A stretch of 64,000 nucleotides of DNA, from contig JAUCSD010000001.1 in NCBI GenBank assembly GCA_030445245.1, forward strand, positions 310,001-374,000, written 5' to 3'. The DNA is from Candidatus Saccharimonadota bacterium. Its GTDB lineage: Bacteria > Patescibacteriota > Saccharimonadia > Saccharimonadales > Saccharimonadaceae. Shown here one piece after another: positions 57,852-64,000 of the stretch. The translations under genes and the position numbers were made by a program. Position 1 is the first letter of the stretch. Each line of letters opens with the position of its first letter. The notes beneath the pieces were generated by a model, which worked only from the letters and a program-made list of their open reading frames with translations, was not told where the DNA came from and ran no database searches.

Positions 57852-58433
57852 CTACTTAGTCTCCTCGGTCTTTGCTTTAGCAGCCTTTTTAGGGGCGTTT
57901 AGCCATTGCTCACGTGGTACGAGAGTACGGAGAGCTTCGATTGTCGCGTAAGCGATGTTCACTTTGTTTGTAGAACCAAGTGATTTCGAAAGCATGTTAC
58001 GGATACCGGTTACACCGATGATTGAACGTACCACACCACCAGCAATAATACCGGTACCAGGAGCTGCAGGTTTAATAAGCACCTGAGCACCAGAAACCTT
58101 TACTTCTGCATCGTGTGGAATCGTGTCATTAGCGACAGGAATCGTAATCATGTTCTTCTTAGCAACGTCAGTTGCTTTAGCGATAGCCGCTTGTACGTCT
58201 GCACCCTTAGATACACCAACACCAACTTTATTTTTGCGGTCACCCACAACAACAAGAGCTTTAAAGCGGAAGCGTCGTCCACCCTTTACAACACGTGATA
58301 CACGGTCGATGTTGATGACTAGTTCTTCAAACTGCTTAGGCTCAGCAGGCGTCTGGTCGCGACGGTTGTCACGGCGAGGTGCGTTACCGCGAGCCTGAGG
58401 CCGTGGAGCGTTTGTTGTAGCTACTTCAGCCAT
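57852..58433 (-). CDS. rpsE: 30S ribosomal protein S5
   Basis: A 193-residue S5. LVINIDRVSRVVKGGRRFRFKALVVVGDRKNKVGVG is the double-stranded RNA-binding part, PAAPGTGIIAGGVVRSIIGVTGIRNMLSKSLGSTNKVN the second domain. The first 28 residues are a disordered, Arg-rich extension. ATG at 58433 is chosen since longer frames run into rplR. Confidence 0.97.
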   Translation of the reverse strand: MAEVATTNAPRPQARGNAPRRDNRRDQTPAEPKQFEELVINIDRVSRVVKGGRRFRFKALVVVGDRKNKVGVGVSKGADVQAAIAKATDVAKKNMITIPVANDTIPHDAEVKVSGAQVLIKPAAPGTGIIAGGVVRSIIGVTGIRNMLSKSLGSTNKVNIAYATIEALRTLVPREQWLNAPKKAAKAKTEETK

Positions 58434-58434
58434 G

Positions 58435-58788
58435 TTAGAACTCCAACCCTTCTTTACGTGCAGCGTCAGCGAGCGCAGCGAGACGACCAGCGTACTGGCG
58501 ACCGTTACGATCAAACACTACTGCGTTAATCTTTGCTTTTTTAGCTTTCTTGGCAATATCACTGCCAACGAAAACTGCTTGTTCGGTAGTTGAACCAGTT
58601 TGCTTTGTGCCGACAGTAGTACTGGCAGCAAGCGTGTGGCCACTTGCGTCATCGATAAGTTGCGCACTAACGTGCTTGTTGCTGATAGTGACACTCAGGC
58701 GTGGACGCTCTGCAGAACCAGTTACTTTGCTACGTACACGATTCTTACGTAAACTCTTGTTGAGTAATTTTTTAGCTAAGCTATTCAT
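58435..58788 (-). CDS. rplR: 50S ribosomal protein L18
   Basis: A 117-residue L18, binding 5S rRNA. RVRSKVTGSAERPRLSVTISNKHVSAQLIDDASGHTLAAST and the C-terminal VVFDRNGRQYAGRLAALADAARKEGLEF are diagnostic. Confidence 0.96.
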   Translation of the reverse strand: MNSLAKKLLNKSLRKNRVRSKVTGSAERPRLSVTISNKHVSAQLIDDASGHTLAASTTVGTKQTGSTTEQAVFVGSDIAKKAKKAKINAVVFDRNGRQYAGRLAALADAARKEGLEF

Positions 58789-58790
58789 GA

Positions 58791-59324
58791 TTACTTACCA
58801 GCCTTTCCTGCCTTGCGAAGGATAACTTCGTCAGCGTACTTAATACCTTTACCTTTGTATGGTTCAGGCTTTTTGAGCGCACGGATTTCAGCGGCAACTT
58901 GACCAACTTGTTGTTTATCAATACCGCTTACAAGGATGGTCATCTTCTCAACAGTAAGCGTAACACCGGCTGGTGCCTCATACTTAACGGTGTGAGAGAA
59001 GCCGAGGCTCATTTCAATTGCTTGGCCGCCGCCGTTGATACGAAAACCAACGCCGTTAACTTCAAGCTTCTTCTCAAAACCTTTAACAACACCATCAACG
59101 GCATTGTTAAGAAGGGCTCGCTGCAAACCATGCTGCGCTTTAGCGATGCGCTCGTCATCTTTACGAGTAACGATTGCTTGTGTACCTTCAATGGCAACGG
59201 TCACGTCGCTCAAGTGTGGCACTGTTAGTTGACCCTTAGGTCCCTTAACGGTGATTTCACTTGAGTCAACCGTGATTGTCACACCGGTAGGTACGTCAAT
59301 TGGTAGTTTTCCGATTCGACTCAT
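58791..59324 (-). CDS. rplF: 50S ribosomal protein L6
   Basis: A 177-residue L6. It begins MSRIGKLPIDVPTGV and holds GFEKKLEVNGVGFR and KKPEPYKGKGIKYADEVI, all typical. It lies near the factor-binding site. Confidence 0.97.
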   Translation of the reverse strand: MSRIGKLPIDVPTGVTITVDSSEITVKGPKGQLTVPHLSDVTVAIEGTQAIVTRKDDERIAKAQHGLQRALLNNAVDGVVKGFEKKLEVNGVGFRINGGGQAIEMSLGFSHTVKYEAPAGVTLTVEKMTILVSGIDKQQVGQVAAEIRALKKPEPYKGKGIKYADEVILRKAGKAGK

Positions 59325-59349
59325 AACTATTCCTTTTCTTTATTCTTGA

Positions 59350-59751
59350 TTAGTATACCTTAAGTAGTAGTTCACCACCAAGGCGTTGCTTGACAGCTTC
59401 GTGACCAGTGATTACACCCTTGCTCGTACTAATAAGCACAAGTCCACGGCCACTTTTAACGCGTGGGATGTCGGTAGATGCGACATAGACACGACGTCCA
59501 GGCTTAGAAAGACGGGTGATCTCGTTGATCGTACTGTTTTCACCAGGCTTGTTGATCGTAATGACCAATGTATCGCGAGGCTTACCAGCTTCTACCTTTA
59601 CATCCGTAAGGTAGTGGTTCTTCTTCAGTTGCTCAGCAACTACTTTTTTGATGTTGCTCGCAGGAACGCGAACTTCGTTTTTACCAACCATTACTGCATT
59701 TCGAATGCGAGTAAGAAGGTCAGCGATTGGGTCAGTTGATTGTAATGACAT
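59350..59751 (-). CDS. rpsH: 30S ribosomal protein S8
   Basis: A 133-residue S8: DPIADLLTRIRNAVMVGKNEV and the C-terminal GLVLISTSKGVITGHEA. It organises the central domain of 16S rRNA and, in other bacteria, represses the spc operon. Confidence 0.97.
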   Translation of the reverse strand: MSLQSTDPIADLLTRIRNAVMVGKNEVRVPASNIKKVVAEQLKKNHYLTDVKVEAGKPRDTLVITINKPGENSTINEITRLSKPGRRVYVASTDIPRVKSGRGLVLISTSKGVITGHEAVKQRLGGELLLKVY

Positions 59752-59769
59752 AGTTTAATCCTTTCCTTC

Positions 59770-60039
59770 TTACCAACTACTCTTTGTAATACCAGGGATT
59801 TCGCCTTTTGAAGCCTTCTCACGGAAGTTAATACGTGAAAGTCCAAAGCGACGCATAAATCCGCGGGGGCGACCATCAAGGGCGTCACGGTTCTTGAAAC
59901 GTGTTGGTGAGCTGTTCTTTGGAAGCTTCTGCAAGCCTTCAAGGTCACCTAGTTCTTTAAGTTCAGCGCGTTTTGCGGCAAATTTTAAGATCATTTTCTT
60001 ACGTTTCTCATCTCGAGCGATCATAGATTTCTTAGCCAT
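59770..60039 (-). CDS. rpsN: 30S ribosomal protein S14, zinc-free long form
   Basis: An 89-residue S14 starting [66 protein letters not shown] follows. The zinc cysteines of the short form are absent (PKNSSPTR). The start at 60039 is preferred; a longer frame overlaps rplE. Confidence 0.96.
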   Translation of the reverse strand: MAKKSMIARDEKRKKMILKFAAKRAELKELGDLEGLQKLPKNSSPTRFKNRDALDGRPRGFMRRFGLSRINFREKASKGEIPGITKSSW

Positions 60040-60040
60040 A

Positions 60041-60628
60041 TTAGCGTCTGCCTCCTTCTTTCTCAAATGGTATGCCGAATTTTTCAAGTAATGCGCGGGA
60101 GTGAGCAGGATCTTCGTTACGAATAGCGAAGGTTACTTGTAGTCCGTGGAGTACTTGTGTCTCTTCGAAACTAAGTTCTGGAAAAATTGATTGCTCAACG
60201 ATTCCGAGGTTATAGTTACCACCTTGATCAAATTTAGCTGAAACGCCGTGGAAGTCACGAACACGTGGAAGGGTGATGTTAGTCAAACGGTCGAGGAACT
60301 CGTACATACGAGCGCCACGAAGCGTGACATTGATACCAACACGGTTCAAACCGGCACGAATCTTAAATGTAGCGATAGACTTCTTAGCCATACGGTCAAC
60401 TGGCATTTGGCCAGTGATCTTGGTAAGTGTATTACGAACTGTCTCGTAATAACGCTTGTCTTCCTTGTTTTTGCCGATACCGACGCTTACTACGATCTTC
60501 TCAAGTTTCGGTACTTGGTGTACGTTACTGAGGTTCAATTCGGCTTGGAGTTCTTTGACATACTGATCTTTGTACAAAGCTTTCAAGCGAGGAGTAGCGG
60601 CAGTAGCAGTAGTTTTAGTACTAACCAT
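60041..60628 (-). CDS. rplE: 50S ribosomal protein L5
   Basis: A 195-residue L5. [24 protein letters not shown] and [20 protein letters not shown] are diagnostic. It contacts 5S rRNA and the P-site tRNA. It overlaps rplX by one base. Confidence 0.97.
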   Translation of the reverse strand: MVSTKTTATAATPRLKALYKDQYVKELQAELNLSNVHQVPKLEKIVVSVGIGKNKEDKRYYETVRNTLTKITGQMPVDRMAKKSIATFKIRAGLNRVGINVTLRGARMYEFLDRLTNITLPRVRDFHGVSAKFDQGGNYNLGIVEQSIFPELSFEETQVLHGLQVTFAIRNEDPAHSRALLEKFGIPFEKEGGRR

Positions 60629-60951
60629 TACTTGATCTCCTTATTTTTAGCCTGACGGGCAAGGCGAACCTTGGTACCATCGGCGTTCTTAATGTAACCA
60701 ACACGGCTAGTTGCACCAGTTTTTTCATCGACAACAAGAGCTACTTTGTTAAGTGGCGTTGAAACGTGAATATCTTTTGTGCCACCACGTGGGTTAAGCT
60801 TTGATGGCTTAACATTACGGTGCATTGTACCGACACCCTCAACGAGGACGGCATTCTTCTTGTTCAGTACTTGAAGTACCTTTCCGGTAGTTCCTTTTTT
60901 AGCACCACTGATGATCTTAACAAGATCATCTTTTTGAATACGTTGTGCCAT
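60628..60951 (-). CDS. rplX: 50S ribosomal protein L24
   Basis: A 107-residue KOW protein: DDLVKIISGAKKGTTGKVLQVL, then LNPRGGTKDIHVSTPLNKV. It starts assembly of the large subunit. Confidence 0.96.
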   Translation of the reverse strand: MAQRIQKDDLVKIISGAKKGTTGKVLQVLNKKNAVLVEGVGTMHRNVKPSKLNPRGGTKDIHVSTPLNKVALVVDEKTGATSRVGYIKNADGTKVRLARQAKNKEIK

Positions 60952-60952
60952 A

Positions 60953-61321
60953 TTAGAGTACCTCCGGTGCTAGGCTGATGATCTTTGAGTAGCCCATGTC
61001 ACGTAGTTCACGTGGCACTGGTCCAAAGACACGAGTTGCTTTAGGGTTTTTGTCATCACCGATGATAACTGCGGCGTTGTCATCGAATGCGATCGTGCTG
61101 CCATCTTTACGCTGGATTTGGTCGCGGGTGCGAACAATTACAGCCTTAACAACAGACTTCCTCTTGACGGCACCAGTTGGGTTAGCAGTTTTAACGGTAG
61201 CGACGATAACGTCACCAACGCGAGCATAACGACGCTTGGTACCACCGAGAACACGAATACAAAGAATAGTCTTTGCACCTGAGTTATCGGTTACTTTAAG
61301 ACGGGTTTCTTGCTGAATCAT
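60953..61321 (-). CDS. rplN: 50S ribosomal protein L14
   Basis: A 122-residue L14: [33 protein letters not shown] and the C-terminal [26 protein letters not shown]. Highly conserved and complete. Confidence 0.98.
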   Translation of the reverse strand: MIQQETRLKVTDNSGAKTILCIRVLGGTKRRYARVGDVIVATVKTANPTGAVKRKSVVKAVIVRTRDQIQRKDGSTIAFDDNAAVIIGDDKNPKATRVFGPVPRELRDMGYSKIISLAPEVL

Positions 61322-61322
61322 A

Positions 61323-61601
61323 TTATTTTACCTCAGCCTCGTCTTTTAGTTCGATTGAACCACGAGACTTTTGCTCGATGTGATCGAGTACAAAAGCTTT
61401 TCGCTTTGAAACGGGACGTGATTCACGGATCTGAACTTTGTCACCGATTTTTGCTTCATTGTTTTCGTCGTGTGCAGCGTACTTGCGGTTTACAGAATAC
61501 TGCTTACCATAAATAGGATGCGTTTCACGACTAGTCACAGTGACGGTGATGGTTTTATTTGCGACGTCCGAAGTCACAATACCGGTCAATGTCTTGGCCA
61601 T
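61323..61601 (-). CDS. rpsQ: 30S ribosomal protein S17
   Basis: A 92-residue S17 starting [42 protein letters not shown] and [17 protein letters not shown] are diagnostic. I use the ATG at 61601, one base after the rpmC stop. Confidence 0.96.
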   Translation of the reverse strand: MAKTLTGIVTSDVANKTITVTVTSRETHPIYGKQYSVNRKYAAHDENNEAKIGDKVQIRESRPVSKRKAFVLDHIEQKSRGSIELKDEAEVK

Positions 61602-61602
61602 A

Positions 61603-61839
61603 TTATTTACTCTCCTCTTGCGCGAGCTCTGCTGCCCGGATGGCAGTGTGCAGACGTGCAATTTCTTTCTTAGTACTTGTGAGCACACGCGGGTTAATTA
61701 ATTCACCAGCGGCGTGAGAACGACGAGCCTCAAGAAGATCATTCTGCTTTGTAGAAAGTTCTTCTACGAGCTGCTCGATAGTCTTAACCTCAGTCGCTTT
61801 CACGGCTACTTTTTTCACAGTTGTTTTCTTCTCAGCCAT
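61603..61839 (-). CDS. rpmC: 50S ribosomal protein L29
   Basis: A 78-residue L29 with a basic N-terminal extension (KKTTVKKVAVKATEVK) before the two-helix core EQLVEELSTKQNDLLEARRSHAAG...KKEIARLHTAI. It lies at the tunnel exit. Its ATG shares a base with the stop of rplP. Confidence 0.95.
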   Translation of the reverse strand: MAEKKTTVKKVAVKATEVKTIEQLVEELSTKQNDLLEARRSHAAGELINPRVLTSTKKEIARLHTAIRAAELAQEESK

Positions 61840-62252
61840 TATACTTGCTCCCTTACGATGAACTTGGTCTTAACAGGAAGTTTGTGAGCCGCAAGACGCA
61901 TTGCCTCGCGTGCAACAGACTCGTCAACACCTTTCATTTCAAATAGGACAGTTCCGGCCTTTACCTTCGCAACAAAGTACTCAGGGTTACCCTTACCGCT
62001 ACCCATTTTTACATCTGCTGGCTTGCGCGTAACAGGTGTGTGTGGGAAGATGCGGATCCAGATTTTACCACCACGCTTGATGTGACGGGTCATCGCTTGA
62101 CGTGAAGCCTCGATTTGGCGGCTCGTGATACGTTCGTTGCTTTGTGATTGGAGACCATAGTCACCAAAAGCTACATAGTTACCACGTGTCGCGTTACCAC
62201 GGTTCTTACCTTTGCGAACTTTTCGATGTGCCATTTTTTTAGGAAGTAACAT
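61839..62252 (-). CDS. rplP: 50S ribosomal protein L16
   Basis: A 137-residue L16: [39 protein letters not shown] and [21 protein letters not shown] are typical. The start overlaps the rpsC stop (TAATG). Confidence 0.97.
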   Translation of the reverse strand: MLLPKKMAHRKVRKGKNRGNATRGNYVAFGDYGLQSQSNERITSRQIEASRQAMTRHIKRGGKIWIRIFPHTPVTRKPADVKMGSGKGNPEYFVAKVKAGTVLFEMKGVDESVAREAMRLAAHKLPVKTKFIVREQV

Positions 62253-62893
62253 TATCGATCTGCCCTTTCACCTTTGTAAATCCATACCTTAACGCCTACG
62301 ATACCACCGGTACCTGGCATTTGAGCACGAGCACTGTGGAAGTCGATGTCTGCACGTAGTGTGTGAAGAGGCACTGAACCTTCAATGACCTTCTCTTTAC
62401 GTGCCATTTCGGCGTTGTTCAATCGTCCGGCAACCTGGATACGAATACCCTTGGCACCAGCGGCGATTGTGTTCTGTGCAGTCATCTTGGTTGCGCGGCG
62501 GAAGTTGATGCGGCGTTCAAGCTGACGAGCGATGTTTTCAGCAACAAGCTTTGCAGCAAGTTCTGGACGTTTAACTTCTTCAATGTTAATACGAACTGGT
62601 AGGCTGGCAATCTTTTCGATTTGAGCTTTAAGTTCAGTGACGCCTGCACCACCACGACCAATCACAACACCAGCTTTGGCAGTATGAATAGTAATAGTGA
62701 TAAGGTTAGCTGAACGTTCGATTTCAACACCGTTGATTGTTGGACGAGAAATGAACTTCTTTTCGATCAGATCACGAATATGGATGTCTTCGGCAAGCCA
62801 CTTAGCAAAATCTTTCTTGCTAGCGAACCAACGTGAACTCCAGTTTTTGTGAACTTGCAAACGGAAGCTAATTGGGTTTACTTTTTGTCCCAT
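62252..62893 (-). CDS. rpsC: 30S ribosomal protein S3
   Basis: A 213-residue S3: [22 protein letters not shown], the KH domain with [15 protein letters not shown], and [35 protein letters not shown]. It forms the mRNA entry site. Confidence 0.97.
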   Translation of the reverse strand: MGQKVNPISFRLQVHKNWSSRWFASKKDFAKWLAEDIHIRDLIEKKFISRPTINGVEIERSANLITITIHTAKAGVVIGRGGAGVTELKAQIEKIASLPVRINIEEVKRPELAAKLVAENIARQLERRINFRRATKMTAQNTIAAGAKGIRIQVAGRLNNAEMARKEKVIEGSVPLHTLRADIDFHSARAQMPGTGGIVGVKVWIYKGERADR

Positions 62894-63297
62894 TAGTTGG
62901 TCTCCTCTGCGACAGCTTCGCTAACTGGCTTAGCGGCAGCTTTCTTAGGTTTTTCACTACCAGTTACTTCTACAAGGATGTGGCTGCTCTTCTTTTGGAA
63001 TGGCAGTGCACGACCACGTGAAGCTGGTTTGAATCGCTTGAGGCGAGGACCGGCAGTTACGCTCAAAGTCGTAATCTCAAGTGTCTTACCGTCAAGATTG
63101 TGGTTATTGGTAGCGTTCGCTTTAGCGCTCTCAATTGCCTTAATTACAGGCTGAGCGGCGCGTTTAGGAACGTGTTCCAAGATAACAAGCGCATCGGCAA
63201 CAGTTCGGCCACGGACAAGGCTAGCAACAAGGCTAACTTTACGTGGCGTCTGGTCAACACCCTTAGCGTAAGAACGTACGGTATATTGCTGTGCCAT
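62893..63297 (-). CDS. rplV: 50S ribosomal protein L22
   Basis: A 134-residue L22: SYAKGVDQTPRKVSLVASLVRGRTVADAL and RLKRFKPASRGRALPFQKKSSHILVEV. The hairpin loop reaches into the exit tunnel. A Lys/Ala-rich C-terminal tail is present. Confidence 0.97.
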   Translation of the reverse strand: MAQQYTVRSYAKGVDQTPRKVSLVASLVRGRTVADALVILEHVPKRAAQPVIKAIESAKANATNNHNLDGKTLEITTLSVTAGPRLKRFKPASRGRALPFQKKSSHILVEVTGSEKPKKAAAKPVSEAVAEETN

Positions 63298-63563
63298 TAC
63301 TTCTTATCCTTTCCGCCGTGTTTGCGGAATTTACGAGTTGGGCTAAACTCACCGAGTTTGTGGCCAACCATATTTTCCGAAACAAGGACAGGTACGTGTA
63401 CACGACCGTTGTGAACAGCGATCGTTCGGCTTACCATCTCTGGGGTAATCGTGCTAGCACGAGCCCAAGTTTTGATGATAGTACGATCATCAGATGTCAA
63501 AGCTGCCACTTTACGAGCAAGCTTGAAATCGATGAATGGGCCTTTTTTAAGTGATCGACTCAT
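63297..63563 (-). CDS. rpsS: 30S ribosomal protein S19
   Basis: An 88-residue S19: [60 protein letters not shown]. Complete. It binds the head of the small subunit. Confidence 0.97.
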   Translation of the reverse strand: MSRSLKKGPFIDFKLARKVAALTSDDRTIIKTWARASTITPEMVSRTIAVHNGRVHVPVLVSENMVGHKLGEFSPTRKFRKHGGKDKK

Positions 63564-63566
63564 ATA

Positions 63567-64000
63567 CTACTTCTTCCTCTTCGCTTCATGGCGACTTTTA
63601 ACAATCAACTTACTGACGTCTTTACGACGACGAGTACGGTAACCAAGCGTCAACTGACCCCATGGTGTACGAGGCGTTCGTCCGACACCGTGAGCACCAC
63701 CATCACCACCACCATGTGGGTGGTCAACTGCGTTCATGGCGATACCACGAACACTTGGACGGATACCCTTACGGCGGTTTCGACCGGCAGAACCAATCTT
63801 AACGTTTTGGTGCTGGACGTTACCAACGACACCGATAGCTGCGGTCGCTTCCAAACGGAAACGGCGAACTTCACCAGATGGCATACGAATCTGTGCATAG
63901 TCACCCTCTTTAGCCATGAGCTGTGCCTTAGTACCAGCGGAACGAACCATCTGAGCACCTTTACCTGGGTAGATTTCAATTGCGTAGATCTGTGTACCAA
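63567..64000 (-). CDS. rplB: 50S ribosomal protein L2, C-terminal part
   Basis: The window ends inside rplB; the C-terminal 144 residues are visible. The peptidyl-transferase-proximal block [27 protein letters not shown] is intact, with its conserved His. Upstream codons ([21 protein letters not shown]) continue to the window edge. Confidence 0.97.
   Translation of the reverse strand, partial: GTQIYAIEIYPGKGAQMVRSAGTKAQLMAKEGDYAQIRMPSGEVRRFRLEATAAIGVVGNVQHQNVKIGSAGRNRRKGIRPSVRGIAMNAVDHPHGGGDGGAHGVGRTPRTPWGQLTLGYRTRRRKDVSKLIVKSRHEAKRKK

Overview
The window looks like a chromosome segment of a Candidatus Saccharibacteria (TM7) cell, a small-genome member of the Candidate Phyla Radiation. The ribosomal protein cluster at the right end has no rpmD (L30) between rpsE and rplO, as is known for this radiation. 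UGA is used as an ordinary stop codon, which argues against the UGA-recoding relatives. Proteins are short, many are orphans, and single-gene transcription units with promoter boxes sitting directly on the start codon dominate.

Region 1 (1-11.9 kb) is the striking part. An intact tRNA-Trp gene (295-370) with its UUCG-loop terminator is followed by a string of mostly single-gene units. They are separated by about a dozen copies of a roughly 75-bp repeat. The right half of each repeat copies the CCA end of the tRNA and the sequence just after it (CTGCCAAGCATAAGCA). The left half (GTTCGAAGTGCGTCC...) is shared by the copies but absent from the tRNA. Each copy then carries its own diverged terminator, usually followed by a promoter and one gene. 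Copies far from the tRNA are the most decayed. The cargo is unrelated: hydrolases, a Tat-exported GH16 lipoprotein, a YcaQ-like protein, a dehydrogenase, a SET protein, CYTH-like and nucleotidyltransferase proteins, a glyoxalase and small membrane proteins. This reads as a tRNA-anchored, integron-like cassette array with no recombinase in the window, so any recombinase would act in trans (inference).

Region 2 (11.9-26.3 kb) holds accessory metabolism and transport: a GyrI-like protein, a HAD phosphatase, a Kup potassium transporter, a uridine-kinase-like P-loop protein, a class-A beta-lactamase-like protein, an FBP zinc-finger protein, inositol monophosphatase, an EamA exporter, Nudix, a MacB/FtsX-type ABC pair and a membrane GT2 glycosyltransferase.

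Region 3 (26.3-34.5 kb) centres on surface and export: a Crp/Fnr regulator, a possible LASTG sortase substrate, TatA and TatC, a possible Tat substrate with an RK signal, a sortase, YaaA, a methyltransferase, a TrmB regulator and an MscS channel.

Region 4 (34.7-39.8 kb) is a tight alpha-glucan operon: glycosyltransferase, GH57, GH15 and an unknown protein. Region 5 (39.8-49 kb) has three tRNAs, L33, a TPR protein, DNA polymerase III delta-prime, RluD, TrpRS, an AstE-like deacylase, a frameshifted GNAT gene and a hydrolase.

Region 6 (49.2-64 kb) is the alpha and S10/spc ribosomal cluster on the minus strand (rplB to secY, then infA-rpmJ-rpsM-rpsK-rpsD-rpoA-rplQ-rplM-rpsI). A 2.7-kb block between secY and infA carries a sortase, three unknown genes and a stranded 3' piece of a tRNA.

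Five GC-rich orphan genes (near 0.5, 11.1, 30.8, 47.2 and 48.7 kb) differ sharply in composition from their neighbours. Each ends in a large hairpin, and they look horizontally acquired. Product names come from motif recognition by eye; no database search was run.
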